The notes beneath the pieces were generated by a model. It worked only from the letters and a program-made list of their open reading frames with translations. It had not been told where the DNA came from and did not search any database. DNA of 64,000 nucleotides from an uncultured Prevotellaceae bacterium (GTDB taxonomy: Bacteria > Bacteroidota > Bacteroidia > Bacteroidales > Bacteroidaceae): the NCBI GenBank assembly GCA_900316445.1, contig ONCZ01000012.1, positions 1 through 64,000 on the forward strand, given 5' to 3'. The position numbers and the translations under genes are program-made. Shown piece by piece: positions 51,511-60,991 of this stretch (the stretch's first letter is position 1; the number at the start of each line of letters is the position of its first letter).

Positions 51511-51590
51511 AAGAAGTGAAAAGTGGGAAGTGAAGAGTGAAAAGTAATAGCCTTTAACTCCCTTTAACTCCTTTGTCTTCTTTAACTTCT
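51511..51590. repeat. AGTGAAA heptamers and TTTAACTCC repeats between divergent promoters
   Basis: Four AGTGAAA-type heptamers (about 51515-51545) are followed by two TTTAACTCC units and looser copies (to 51590). The first unit matches the kinase signal-peptide repeats and the second the nagB upstream tract. They lie between the nhaD and DUF6621 promoters. Confidence 0.7.
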
Positions 51591-51600
51591 AAAAAAATCT

Positions 51601-51608
51601 TATCTTTG
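51601..51608 (+). promoter_or_regulatory. -7 box for the DUF6621 operon
   Basis: TATCTTTG only 10 nt before the ATG, so the transcript would have a very short leader. Confidence 0.6.
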
Positions 51609-51618
51609 CACCTCAGAT

Positions 51619-52227
51619 ATGAACAACAACCAACAGGAGACGAAATGGAGTGAAAACGTGATGCTCGTCGATGCGGACTATGTAGACAAGGTCGCATTCA
51701 ACCTCATCGTGAACTTCGAGCGGATGCTGGGCCGACACATTCCCAAAGCCGATCTGGCCAGGTGGGTAGACTGCGTAGCCCTCGACGGCGGTCTGAAGGA
51801 GGGAGCGCACGAGACGCTCGTGGTGCTGGCACACCAGAAGGACAAGCCGCAGCTGGAAAACTTTGCCCCAGGCGACTATGCCGCCGAACTCGACGGCAAG
51901 GCGTTCAAGGACTCCCTTGGGGAGTTCGTCATCAGCGCCGTCGCCATCGAGGCCATCGCCGACAGCGAGGACTATCTGACAGAAGCCCTGCGGCTGGTGA
52001 CGGCCCAAAAGGAAGTGAAGCGGGTGATGGTGATCCCCAACGCCGAGGACCCTTATATATATAATAAGGTACGCGAGGCGCTCAACCGTGTGGATGACGA
52101 CGAGAAGCGCATTACCGTCTTCGCCATGGAGCCCAAGCCGGGCGGCAATTTCCGTCAGGAGATCCTCGGCTACTCCCTTATGGCCGCCCTCGGCATCACC
52201 TCCGATGAAATCAATAGTAAATCGTAA
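51619..52227 (+). CDS. DUF6621 family protein
   Basis: 202 residues, soluble, no signal peptide. The start (ENVMLVDADYVDKVAFNLIVNFERMLGR) and the end (EILGYSLMAALGIT) match a Bacteroidales family of unknown function usually found next to the following gene. No catalytic motif is visible. It lies 24 nt upstream of carboxynorspermidine dehydrogenase and is probably co-transcribed; the spacer consists of GTAAATC repeats. Confidence 0.8.
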   Translation: MNNNQQETKWSENVMLVDADYVDKVAFNLIVNFERMLGRHIPKADLARWVDCVALDGGLKEGAHETLVVLAHQKDKPQLENFAPGDYAAELDGKAFKDSLGEFVISAVAIEAIADSEDYLTEALRLVTAQKEVKRVMVIPNAEDPYIYNKVREALNRVDDDEKRITVFAMEPKPGGNFRQEILGYSLMAALGITSDEINSKS

Positions 52228-52245
52228 AATCAGTAAATCGTAAAT
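52212..52245. repeat. GTAAATC tandem repeats
   Basis: Four imperfect 7-8-nt copies (AGTAAATC, GTAAAATC, AGTAAATC, GTAAAT) overlap the DUF6621 stop and fill the spacer to the next gene. Reverse complement of the ATTTACG unit at 10279-10306. Confidence 0.7.
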
Positions 52246-52251
52246 AATATT

Positions 52252-53487
52252 ATGTCAAGAGTTTTAATGATTGGCGCTGGAGGCGTCGCCACGGTAGCAG
52301 CATTCAAGATTGCACAGAATGCAGACGTGTTTACCGAATTCATGATCGCCAGCCGCCGCAAGGCCAAGTGCGACAAGATTGTAGCCGACATCCACAAAGC
52401 TGGCTACAACATGGACATCCAAACTGCTCAGGTGGATGCCGACGATGTGGAGCAGCTGAAGGCGCTCTTCACGGACTATAAGCCTGAGCTCGTGATTAAC
52501 CTCGCCCTGCCCTATCAGGACCTGACCATCATGGACGCCTGTCTGGCATGTGGCTGTAACTATCTCGACACGGCGAACTACGAGCCGAAGGACGAGGCAC
52601 ACTTCGAGTATTCGTGGCAGTGGGCCTACAAGGACCGCTTCGAGCAGGCTGGGCTGACGGCCATCCTCGGCTGTGGCTTCGATCCGGGCGTCAGTGGTGT
52701 CTATACGGCCTATGCCGCCAAGCACCACTTCGACGAAATCCACTACTTAGACATCGTCGATTGCAACGCCGGTGACCATCACCACGCCTTCGCCACAAAC
52801 TTCAATCCGGAGATCAACATCCGTGAGATTACCCAGAAGGGCCTCTACTACAAGGACGGTCAGTGGATTGAGACCGAGCCGCTGGAGATTCACAAGCCCC
52901 TCACCTACCCCAACATCGGGCCGCGTGAGTCATATCTGCTGCACCACGAGGAACTGGAGTCGCTGGTGAAGAACTATCCCACCATCAAGCAGGGACGTTT
53001 CTGGATGACCTTCGGTGAGCAGTATCTGAAGCACCTCGATGTAATCCAGAACATCGGTATGAGCCGCATCGACGAGATCGAATACGAGGCACCACTGGCT
53101 GACGGCTCAGGCACGGCAAAGGTGAAGATCGTGCCCCTGCAGTTCCTGAAGGCCGTGCTGCCCAATCCACAGGACCTCGGAGAGAACTACGAGGGTGAGA
53201 CTTCCATCGGCTGCCGCATCCGTGGTATCAAGGACGGCAAGGAGCGCACCTATTATGTCTACAACAACTGCAAGCATCAGGAAGCCTACAAGGAGACTGG
53301 AATGCAGGGTGTGTCGTACACCACCGGCGTACCCGCCATGATCGGCGCGATGATGTTCGTAAAGGGTCTCTGGAAGAAGCCGGGTGTGTGGAACGTGGAG
53401 GATTTCGATCCCGATCCGTTCATGGAACAACTGAACAAACAAGGTCTGCCCTGGCACGAAGTGTTCGACGGCGACCTCGAATTATAG
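52252..53487 (+). CDS. carboxynorspermidine/carboxyspermidine dehydrogenase
   Basis: Saccharopine-dehydrogenase-family enzyme that reductively joins aspartate semialdehyde to a diamine in the alternative spermidine pathway of Bacteroidetes. 411 residues: nucleotide-binding VLMIGAGGVATVAAFKIAQ at the start, NLALPYQDLTIMDACLACGCNYLDTANYE split near 85-110, GCGFDPGVSGVYTAYA near 142, and DCNAGDHHHAFATNF near 170. The decarboxylase partner is not in the window. recA follows after 25 nt. Confidence 0.88.
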   Translation: MSRVLMIGAGGVATVAAFKIAQNADVFTEFMIASRRKAKCDKIVADIHKAGYNMDIQTAQVDADDVEQLKALFTDYKPELVINLALPYQDLTIMDACLACGCNYLDTANYEPKDEAHFEYSWQWAYKDRFEQAGLTAILGCGFDPGVSGVYTAYAAKHHFDEIHYLDIVDCNAGDHHHAFATNFNPEINIREITQKGLYYKDGQWIETEPLEIHKPLTYPNIGPRESYLLHHEELESLVKNYPTIKQGRFWMTFGEQYLKHLDVIQNIGMSRIDEIEYEAPLADGSGTAKVKIVPLQFLKAVLPNPQDLGENYEGETSIGCRIRGIKDGKERTYYVYNNCKHQEAYKETGMQGVSYTTGVPAMIGAMMFVKGLWKKPGVWNVEDFDPDPFMEQLNKQGLPWHEVFDGDLEL

Positions 53488-53512
53488 TATTAACTCTTAA
53501 ATTTCTAAAGCT

Positions 53513-54538
53513 ATGGCAAAGAAAGAAGAATCAACGGAGCAACTGACTCCGCAACAGCAGAAACTGAAGGCGCTGCAGGCTGCAATGGCCAAAATCGAAA
53601 AGGACTTCGGCAAGGGCGCCATTATGCGCATGGGTGAAGAGAAGATTGAGAATGTGGACGTGATTCCCACGGGTAGTATCGGACTGAATGCTGCACTTGG
53701 CGTCGGCGGCTATCCCAAGGGACGTATCATTGAAATCTTCGGTCCCGAGTCATCTGGTAAGACGACGTTGGCCATCCATGCCATCGCAGAGTGCCAGAAG
53801 GCTGGTGGTGTGGCTGCGTTCATCGATGCAGAGCACGCCTTCGACCGTTTCTACGCAGAGCATCTGGGTGTGGACATCGACAACCTATATATCTCCCAGC
53901 CCGACAATGGAGAGCAGGCTCTGGAGATTGCAGACCATCTGATCCGAAGCAGCGCCATCGACATCATCGTCATCGACTCTGTAGCTGCTTTGACACCGAA
54001 GAAGGAAATCGAGGGCGACATGGGCGACTCTGCCGTAGGCCTGCAGGCCCGTCTGATGAGCCAGGCTCTGCGCAAGCTCACTTCGACCATCGCAAAAACG
54101 AAGACCACGTGTATCTTCATTAACCAGCTGCGTGAGAAGATCGGCGTGATGTTTGGCAATCCTGAAACCACGACAGGTGGTAACGCCCTCAAATTCTACT
54201 CATCCGTGCGTCTGGACATCCGCAAGGTGACAACGTTGAAAGACGGCGACCAGCCTATCGGCAATCAGGTACGTGTGAAGGTCGTGAAGAACAAGGTGGC
54301 TCCTCCCTTCCGTAAGGCTGAGTTTGAAATCACCTTCGGCGAGGGTATATCTAAGGTTGGCGAGATAGTCGATCTGGGTGTTGAGCATGAGATCATCAAA
54401 AAGAGCGGTTCATGGTTCTCATACGGCGATTCCAAGCTGGGTCAGGGCCGTGACGCCACGAAAAATCTCCTGCAGGACAATCCAGAACTCTGCGAGGAAA
54501 TCGAGGCAAAGATTATGGAAGCCCTCAAAGAGAAGTAG
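53513..54538 (+). CDS. recA: recombinase RecA
   Basis: DNA strand-exchange ATPase of homologous recombination and SOS control. 341 residues, normal length. Walker [10 protein letters not shown] near 75, [14 protein letters not shown] near 112, Walker [12 protein letters not shown] near 148, loop L2 region [23 protein letters not shown] in two parts near 200-220. Last gene of the run; a terminator follows. Confidence 0.97.
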   Translation: MAKKEESTEQLTPQQQKLKALQAAMAKIEKDFGKGAIMRMGEEKIENVDVIPTGSIGLNAALGVGGYPKGRIIEIFGPESSGKTTLAIHAIAECQKAGGVAAFIDAEHAFDRFYAEHLGVDIDNLYISQPDNGEQALEIADHLIRSSAIDIIVIDSVAALTPKKEIEGDMGDSAVGLQARLMSQALRKLTSTIAKTKTTCIFINQLREKIGVMFGNPETTTGGNALKFYSSVRLDIRKVTTLKDGDQPIGNQVRVKVVKNKVAPPFRKAEFEITFGEGISKVGEIVDLGVEHEIIKKSGSWFSYGDSKLGQGRDATKNLLQDNPELCEEIEAKIMEALKEK

Positions 54539-54547
54539 TATCTTCTT

Positions 54548-54587
54548 CCCCTCCTGAGTAGGAGGGGTGCCCGAAGGGCGGGGTGGT
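54548..54587. repeat. REP-like GC-rich palindromic sequence
   Basis: CCCCTCCT-GAGT-AGGAGGGG (8-bp hairpin) followed by GCCCGAAGGGC (a second small hairpin) and GGGGTGG. From memory, very similar sequences are scattered through Bacteroidetes genomes; only one copy is in this window. Confidence 0.6.
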
Positions 54588-54607
54588 CTGATCCGCCTCA
54601 AACAAAA

Positions 54608-54636
54608 GTCGCTCCCTCATCGGGAGCGGCTTTTTT
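54608..54636 (+). terminator. terminator after recA
   Basis: A 9-bp hairpin GTCGCTCCC/GGGAGCGGC with a 5-nt loop followed by six T, 70 nt after the stop. Confidence 0.88.
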
Positions 54637-54676
54637 ATCGAATTCTGACAGTCTGTCAGTATTATTCAATGGCTTT

Positions 54677-56104
54677 TTAAAGCGGAGTACCCTTGCCGTT
54701 CTGCCAACTAGATGAACTCTTCTTTTTCTTCGTTGTGGTAGCCCTACCCTTGCCAGCAGTCTTGGCCTTAGGCGCGTCCTTCGTGTAATACTTCTCCACG
54801 ACGCCAGAACCATTGAAGTCCACAAACAGCAGTTTGTTGTTCGAACGCTTGAACATCCAAGTGTACATACCATTCTCACCATGAGTAACATCATCGGGCT
54901 CACCAGCGGCCAGCATTACCTCATTCTCTGTGAATCCCACACTAACGTGACCCATACGGATCATGCCACGGCTACCCTCGGTGGTCTCAATCTTCTTTCC
55001 AGGGCCTGGGGCAAAGAGATAAGCGAAGTAGTCGTCAGGCTCCTGTTCAAAGTCCTTTGAGGTACCCGATATGCTCTTCTGGTCGAGTGTCACATCCTTA
55101 TAGAAATAGGTACCAAGGATGGAATGCTTGAACTGAGCCGTGAACTTCGTGTCATTCTTATGCGGATTGAGGGATACAATCTGGAAGCCTATCATACGCG
55201 GAATATTCTGTACCTTCTTTGTGGCCTCGTTAAGCATTGTGGTGGGGTATTTTGTATGAACAACTTTCCCAATGTAAGCTCTATAATTATAGCTGTTAAT
55301 GTCCATAATGTCATCCACCAACTCGAATGAGTTGCCGAACAGATATTTGGCGTTGTCCATGATGAACTCGTCGTCACGCATACCACAGTTGGTCTTCGAG
55401 ATGGCCACGTTCTGATAGAACTCATTACCGTCCTTGTCCTCGACGATGATCTTCACAGGAAAAGCGCGCGTGCCGACACCCACGGCGACCACTTTCACCT
55501 CCATGTCCTTATCGACAGTCACATCCATGAATCCGTCACCGTCATACTCGGTATCGATACGATAGTACTGCGTCTTCGTGTACATCGTCCTGCCCATCAG
55601 CTTCTCACGGGCAATGTCAACATCGCCTAAATAAGCCAGCGTAGGCACGCCCAGCTTGTTATAGCAATAGTCATCGAACGAGCCGCTGGGGATCTCATAA
55701 TAATAGTCCCTGTCGTTGTCCGGGCAATAGAAGTTCACGCGGTGATGACCGTCGGAACTCTCGTTATGACCCTTGTAGATCATAATCTTGTGACGCAGCG
55801 ACATACTGCTCACGTCCTTTCCTGTGGCAGCGTCGGCAAATGTCTTCACCACCAGGTCATACTTCTCAGGCATCACCATGAATTTCATACCTTCCTGCCA
55901 GTCGCAAAGACTGTAGAACCTGAAATTGTCACTGATGAAATCACGGGCCGTCTCATCTTCTAATTGGTTAAGGATGGAATCGCCTGCCAACTCCATTTGC
56001 GCTTTCTGCTTGGCCCCACGAGTCTTCACTATATAGGGATTCTCCTGGGCGGTGGCTGTCAGAAAGAGAAACGCCACACAAGTTGTCAAAAAAGCCTTTT
56101 TCAT
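54677..56104 (-). CDS. secreted protein of unknown function with a BamE-like turn
   Basis: 475 residues, signal peptide MKKAFLTTCVAFLFLTATAQ. The middle is a mixed alpha/beta region without recognisable motifs; near residue 395 GHVSVGFTENEVMLAAGEPDDV resembles the helix-turn of SmpA/BamE-type proteins, followed by MYTWMF and FVDFNGSGVVEKYY as paired strands. The C-terminus is a low-complexity Lys/Ser/Thr tail. I do not recognise the family. It has its own promoter and is convergent with recA. Confidence 0.72.
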   Translation of the reverse strand: MKKAFLTTCVAFLFLTATAQENPYIVKTRGAKQKAQMELAGDSILNQLEDETARDFISDNFRFYSLCDWQEGMKFMVMPEKYDLVVKTFADAATGKDVSSMSLRHKIMIYKGHNESSDGHHRVNFYCPDNDRDYYYEIPSGSFDDYCYNKLGVPTLAYLGDVDIAREKLMGRTMYTKTQYYRIDTEYDGDGFMDVTVDKDMEVKVVAVGVGTRAFPVKIIVEDKDGNEFYQNVAISKTNCGMRDDEFIMDNAKYLFGNSFELVDDIMDINSYNYRAYIGKVVHTKYPTTMLNEATKKVQNIPRMIGFQIVSLNPHKNDTKFTAQFKHSILGTYFYKDVTLDQKSISGTSKDFEQEPDDYFAYLFAPGPGKKIETTEGSRGMIRMGHVSVGFTENEVMLAAGEPDDVTHGENGMYTWMFKRSNNKLLFVDFNGSGVVEKYYTKDAPKAKTAGKGRATTTKKKKSSSSWQNGKGTPL

Positions 56105-56138
56105 TACTTACGATCGTTAAAATAAAGAATTCTGAGTG

Positions 56139-56146
56139 CAAAGTTA
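56139..56146 (-). promoter_or_regulatory. -7 box for the 54677-56104 gene
   Basis: TAACTTTG on the minus strand, 34 nt before the ATG. Confidence 0.6.
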
Positions 56147-56303
56147 GCATAATTTTGAAATATAACAAAATAATTTGTGCCAAAATGACGTGAAGAAGAC
56201 ATTTTTTTATACAAAAAGCCATTTTGGCATACGGTTTGCTCTCCCAATCTGCGGATTTTTGTCCAATTTAACAATGAGTATTAATTAAAAAATAATAAGA
56301 ATT

Positions 56304-58229
56304 ATGGGAAAGATTATTGGAATTGACTTAGGAACTACCAACAGCTGCGTTGCCGTCTTCGAGGGTAACGAGCCTGTAGTGATTGCCAACAGCGAGGGTA
56401 AGCGTACGACTCCCTCTGTGATTGGTTTTGTGGAAAACGGTGAGCGTAAGATCGGTGACCCTGCCAAGCGTCAGGCCATCACCAACCCGAAGAACACCGT
56501 GTACTCTATCAAGCGTTTTATGGGTGAGAACTGGCAGCAGACCGAGAAGGAAATCTCTCGCGTACCTTATTCAGTAGTGAATGAGGGCGGCTATCCCCGT
56601 GTCGATATCAATGGCCGTAAGTACACCCCGCAGGAGATTTCGGCCATGGTGCTGCAGAAGATGAAGAAGACCGCCGAGGACTATCTCGGACAGGAGGTGA
56701 CCGACGCTGTCATCACCGTGCCTGCCTACTTCTCCGACTCTCAGCGTCAGGCTACTAAGGAGGCTGGCCAGATTGCAGGCCTCAATGTGAAGCGTATCGT
56801 CAATGAGCCGACGGCTGCCGCTCTGGCTTACGGTGTCGACAAGGCTAACAAGGATATGAAGATTGCCGTGTTCGACCTCGGTGGCGGTACATTCGATATC
56901 TCCATCCTGGAGTTCGGCGGCGGTGTGTTCGAGGTGCTCAGCACCAATGGTGACACCCACCTCGGTGGTGATGACTTCGATCAGGCTATCATCGACTGGC
57001 TCGTACAGGAGTTCAAGAACGACGAGGGTGCCGACCTGAAGGCTGACCCAATGGCCATGCAGCGTCTGAAGGAGGCTGCCGAAAAGGCCAAGATCGAGCT
57101 GTCTTCTTCTACTTCGACTGAGATCAACCTGCCGTATATCATGCCGGTAGCCGGTGTGCCTAAGCACTTGGTGAAGACACTGACACGTGCCAAGTTCGAG
57201 CAGTTGACTCACGACCTCATCCAGGCTTGTCTGGCTCCTTGCCAGAAAGCTGTCGCTGATGCCAAACTGACCACAGCTGATATCGACGAGGTGATCCTCG
57301 TAGGTGGTTCAAGCCGTATCCCCGCCGTGCAGACCCTCGTGAAGAACTACTTCGGCAAGGAGCCTTCAAAGGGTGTGAATCCCGACGAGGTGGTGGCCGT
57401 AGGTGCAGCTATCCAGGGTGCTATCCTGAACAAGGAAGGCGGTGTAGGTGACATCGTGCTGCTCGACGTGACTCCGCTGACACTGGGTATCGAGACGATG
57501 GGTGGCGTGATGACCAAACTGATTGAGGCCAACTCTACCATCCCCTGTAAGAAGAGCGAAGTTTTCTCTACCGCTGCTGACAATCAGACAGAGGTGACCA
57601 TCCACGTACTACAGGGTGAGCGTCCGATGGCAGCACAGAACAAGTCTATCGGCCAGTTCAACCTCACAGGCATCGCCCCAGCCCGTCGTGGTATTCCTCA
57701 GATTGAGGTCACCTTCGACATCGATGCCAATGGTATCCTGAAGGTGAGTGCTAAGGATAAGGCTACTGGCAAGGAGCAGGCCATCCGTATCGAGGCTTCG
57801 TCAGGTCTGTCTCAGGACGAGATCAACCGCATGAAGGCCGAGGCTGAGCAGAATGCCGAGAACGACAAGCGTGAGCGTGAGCGCGTCGACAAGCTGAATC
57901 AGGCTGACTCTATGATCTTCCAGACCGAGAATCAGCTTCAGGAACTCGGCGACAAGATTCCCGCCCAGCACAAGCCCGCTATTGAACAGGCCCTCCAGCA
58001 ACTGAAGGATGCCCACAAGGCTGGCGACGTGGCCGCCATCGACAGTGCCATTGCAGCCCTCAACCAGGCATGGCAGACGGCCTCAGCCCAGATGTACCAA
58101 CAGAGCGGTGCCGCAGGTCAGCCCGGTGGTGACACCTATCAGGGCGGTCAGCAGCAAGCCGGAAGCCAGCAGGCAGGTGGCAATAAAGCCGACGATATTC
58201 AGGACGCCGACTTCGAGGAGGTTAAGTAA
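56304..58229 (+). CDS. dnaK: chaperone DnaK (Hsp70)
   Basis: ATP-driven protein-folding chaperone. 641 residues, normal length: [17 protein letters not shown] at the start, [20 protein letters not shown] near 138, [15 protein letters not shown] near 190, the linker [17 protein letters not shown] near 390, the substrate-binding domain and helical lid, a Gln/Gly-rich stretch near 600-625, and the C-terminal acidic DFEEVK motif. No CIRCE element or obvious promoter was found in the 200 nt upstream. dnaJ and grpE are not adjacent. Confidence 0.98.
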   Translation: MGKIIGIDLGTTNSCVAVFEGNEPVVIANSEGKRTTPSVIGFVENGERKIGDPAKRQAITNPKNTVYSIKRFMGENWQQTEKEISRVPYSVVNEGGYPRVDINGRKYTPQEISAMVLQKMKKTAEDYLGQEVTDAVITVPAYFSDSQRQATKEAGQIAGLNVKRIVNEPTAAALAYGVDKANKDMKIAVFDLGGGTFDISILEFGGGVFEVLSTNGDTHLGGDDFDQAIIDWLVQEFKNDEGADLKADPMAMQRLKEAAEKAKIELSSSTSTEINLPYIMPVAGVPKHLVKTLTRAKFEQLTHDLIQACLAPCQKAVADAKLTTADIDEVILVGGSSRIPAVQTLVKNYFGKEPSKGVNPDEVVAVGAAIQGAILNKEGGVGDIVLLDVTPLTLGIETMGGVMTKLIEANSTIPCKKSEVFSTAADNQTEVTIHVLQGERPMAAQNKSIGQFNLTGIAPARRGIPQIEVTFDIDANGILKVSAKDKATGKEQAIRIEASSGLSQDEINRMKAEAEQNAENDKRERERVDKLNQADSMIFQTENQLQELGDKIPAQHKPAIEQALQQLKDAHKAGDVAAIDSAIAALNQAWQTASAQMYQQSGAAGQPGGDTYQGGQQQAGSQQAGGNKADDIQDADFEEVK

Positions 58230-58259
58230 GACAAGTAAGATTTATAAGATACTATCATT

Positions 58260-58293
58260 CAGCGTGTAGCATTATGTTACACGCTGTTTTTTT
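58260..58293 (+). terminator. terminator after dnaK
   Basis: A 9-bp hairpin CAGCGTGTA/TACACGCTG followed by seven T, between convergent dnaK and the TrkA-like gene. Confidence 0.88.
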
Positions 58294-58317
58294 GCTATAG
58301 GAAAGGCGCTGTATGCG

Positions 58318-59001
58318 CTATAGTCGGCAGAGTTTCCTGAAGTCCGATTCCTTGCCGTAGCACACTAGCACGTCATCGGCTTCCAATGGCAGATTGTCTT
58401 CTGTGGTGTTGACAACTACAGAGGCGTTATACTCGATGCCAATGAAATTCTGTACCTTCGTCTTTTTCTTGACAGCGATGATTTTCAGATGAAACTCCTC
58501 GTAAAGATGAAGGTCGTTGACAAGATGCCCGACAAATTTCTCCGGAATGCGGAATTTATACACACAATACGTGTCGTCGATACGGAAGAGATCTGTCTTC
58601 ACGCCAAGGTCCATCTGGCGCACCAGCGAACGGGCGGCACGCTCCTCCGGAATCAGGATCTTCTCGATGTCGAACGCCTGAAGGATGCTCTTGTGCACAT
58701 AGTCGTTGGCACGAGCATAGATGTGCTTCACCCCCAGTTTCTTCAACAATGCGACCACACGGACGGAAGCGCCCAGATTGCTGCCTATCGCCACGATGAC
58801 GACATCGACTTTCTTCAGCGGCAGTACAGTCAGGGCCAGCTCGTCGCAGGCATCAATCTGAAACGCGGCATCACAGATATCCTTCACTCTCTCTACACGG
58901 CCGGCATCGCTGTCAGCGGCAATGACCTCATGGCCCAGGGCAGACAGTTCGTCTACCATCACCCTGCCGTATGTTCCTAATCCGATAATAATACACTTCA
59001 T
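58318..59001 (-). CDS. potassium channel regulatory protein, TrkA/KtrA type
   Basis: Cytosolic gating ring of the neighbouring potassium transporter. 227 residues: RCK N domain with CIIIGLGTYGRVMVDELSALGHEVIAADSD (nucleotide-binding GXGXXG near residue 7), VIVAIGSNLGASV near 70, and a C-terminal RCK-C domain (about 140-220). It overlaps the transporter gene by 4 nt (ATGA), so the two are made together. Confidence 0.93.
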   Translation of the reverse strand: MKCIIIGLGTYGRVMVDELSALGHEVIAADSDAGRVERVKDICDAAFQIDACDELALTVLPLKKVDVVIVAIGSNLGASVRVVALLKKLGVKHIYARANDYVHKSILQAFDIEKILIPEERAARSLVRQMDLGVKTDLFRIDDTYCVYKFRIPEKFVGHLVNDLHLYEEFHLKIIAVKKKTKVQNFIGIEYNASVVVNTTEDNLPLEADDVLVCYGKESDFRKLCRL

Positions 59002-60872
59002 GATATGGTAATATTGTCTTGGGGTAATTTGTAATTCTGGTTCTTATACTGTTTTAGCAGTCCCTGTGCCATCGTCACCAAGCCTACACGGCCGATGAAC
59101 ATCAGCACCACAATCAGCAACTTGCTGGTGTCATGCAGTTCTGGGGTAAGGCCTAATGACGAACCAACCGTCGCGAAGGCTGACACACACTCGAAGACGA
59201 TAGCCTTCAAGGACTGATCCGGTTCTGTGAGGGTGATGAGAAATATGAAGATGCCCAGCACCATAAGACTGACAAAGACTGCCGCATTGGCACGACGGAT
59301 GGAGTCGGTGGAAAGCTCCCGTCCAGAAAACTCCACACGGGTGGTGCCGTGGATGATGGCACGGATATTGAGAAATGCTACGGCAAAGGCATTAACCTTC
59401 ACTCCGCCAGCCGTCGACTGCGATGCACCGCCAATCCACATCAGTACCGTATAGATGAAGATAGACTGGATGCACATGTTGTTGAGATTCACGCTGATGA
59501 ATCCTGCCGTACGAGGACTGACGGCATTGAAAAACGCCTGGGTCAGTTTCTCATGTATCGGCATACCAGCAAACGTGTTGTCCCACTCAAAAAAGGCGAT
59601 AAGTATTGTACCGATGACAACCAGCAGGGCGGTGGTTCGCAGCACAATTTTCGTATTCAGGTCGAACAGGTTGGGAATACTCAGACTAACGTAGTGCTGA
59701 CCGTTTATCCATTTCCATAATACTTTCGAATGTTTCGCTACAGCAGTCTTCAAGTTGACCATCACGGGATAGCCGATACCACCTAAGATTATCAGCAGCG
59801 CAAGAATGATGTACAGCCAGCAGTGCCCCTCCATCAGCACAGAGGCCCCCACCCCGTCCTGATAGTTGGAGAAGCCTCCATTGCAGAAGGCCGAAACTGC
59901 ATGAAACACGCTGAAGAACAACTCATGCCGAATGTCCAGACCTATCGTGCCGTGTATATTCAGGAAGATCATCCCTGCCCCCGCAAGTTCCAGAAATGCC
60001 GTAAAGCCGAAGATGTTAAGCAACGTGGACCATAGCGAGGCTAGCGATTTCGAGCTCACCATGTCCTGCACCTGCATCTGGTTATAGATGCTCATGTTCC
60101 CCATGAAGAAGAGGGCGAAAAAACTGGTGATGGTCATCACACCCAGTCCGCCCACCTGAATCAGCATCATGATCACCAGCTGTCCGAAACCGGTAAACGT
60201 GCTGGGCACGTCAATGGTCGTAAGTCCCGTCACGCAAACTGCACTGGTCGCCGTGAACAGCGAGTCTATCCAAGAGAGGTGGACACCCTGTTGAATGCAA
60301 CGGGGCATCAGCAGCATACCAGAGCCAACCATGATGATGAACATGAAACTGACGGCCATCATCAGGGCAGGATTAGACTTTCTGCCTAAAGAGGTAATGA
60401 CAGCGTCGGACAGTTCAATAAAAGAGATCAGGAACAATATCAGCAGGTGAAGCACCCTGTTGTCCAATATCTTCATCACGCCCATACTATCGTCTATGCC
60501 GAGGAAATTGACCAGAATAGGAATCAGAGTAAGCGTCAGCAGCCCGTTGATGGTCCATCCTAAAAAACTATATGCCGATTTTCTCTTTCCACGTTTCGTC
60601 AGCAACAGACGACCGATACGCTCAATCAGAAACATGTTCCAAGCCCAGAAATAGACCAGGCCAAACTCGCTTTTCAATCGGTCTGACAAGGCAAACCCAA
60701 ATTCCAGAACGGCACCAACGATCACACACAGGGCAGCAACATGAGCCATAAAGGCAAAGACCTTTAACGCTATGTTGATACATGGTCTCACATATTTCTT
60801 ATAATAGAGCGTACTTGGCATACTCGCTTTCTTGTTATCAGATGTCGATGCATCTTTTGCAAAAATACGCAT
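58998..60872 (-). CDS. potassium transporter membrane subunit, TrkH/KtrB type
   Basis: 624 residues with an unusually long N-terminal part (about 1-175) that adds four or five helices before the conserved TrkH core. Core repeats: TSAVCVTGLTTIDVPSTFT (first filter), AVSAFCNGGFSNYQDG (second), AVSPRTAGFISVNLNN (third) and ECVSAFATVGSSLGLTPEL (fourth), each with a selectivity-filter Gly. It forms the pore; the TrkA-like protein regulates it. The ATG at 60872 is used; an ATG at residue 18 is an alternative. Confidence 0.93.
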   Translation of the reverse strand: MRIFAKDASTSDNKKASMPSTLYYKKYVRPCINIALKVFAFMAHVAALCVIVGAVLEFGFALSDRLKSEFGLVYFWAWNMFLIERIGRLLLTKRGKRKSAYSFLGWTINGLLTLTLIPILVNFLGIDDSMGVMKILDNRVLHLLILFLISFIELSDAVITSLGRKSNPALMMAVSFMFIIMVGSGMLLMPRCIQQGVHLSWIDSLFTATSAVCVTGLTTIDVPSTFTGFGQLVIMMLIQVGGLGVMTITSFFALFFMGNMSIYNQMQVQDMVSSKSLASLWSTLLNIFGFTAFLELAGAGMIFLNIHGTIGLDIRHELFFSVFHAVSAFCNGGFSNYQDGVGASVLMEGHCWLYIILALLIILGGIGYPVMVNLKTAVAKHSKVLWKWINGQHYVSLSIPNLFDLNTKIVLRTTALLVVIGTILIAFFEWDNTFAGMPIHEKLTQAFFNAVSPRTAGFISVNLNNMCIQSIFIYTVLMWIGGASQSTAGGVKVNAFAVAFLNIRAIIHGTTRVEFSGRELSTDSIRRANAAVFVSLMVLGIFIFLITLTEPDQSLKAIVFECVSAFATVGSSLGLTPELHDTSKLLIVVLMFIGRVGLVTMAQGLLKQYKNQNYKLPQDNITIS

Positions 60873-60952
60873 TTTTCTGGATTCTGCTTGGATATTAATC
60901 CTTTTTAACTTTATCGGTTACAAATTCATATGGCTGTTTGGATAGAAAATCG

Positions 60953-60960
60953 TACCTTTG
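60953..60960 (+). promoter_or_regulatory. -7 box for the esterase gene
   Basis: TACCTTTG, 31 nt before the ATG at 60992; TTTG is present upstream but too close (12 nt). Confidence 0.55.
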
Positions 60961-60991
60961 CCGGCAATTTTAAAAATCAAGTAAGTTGCAA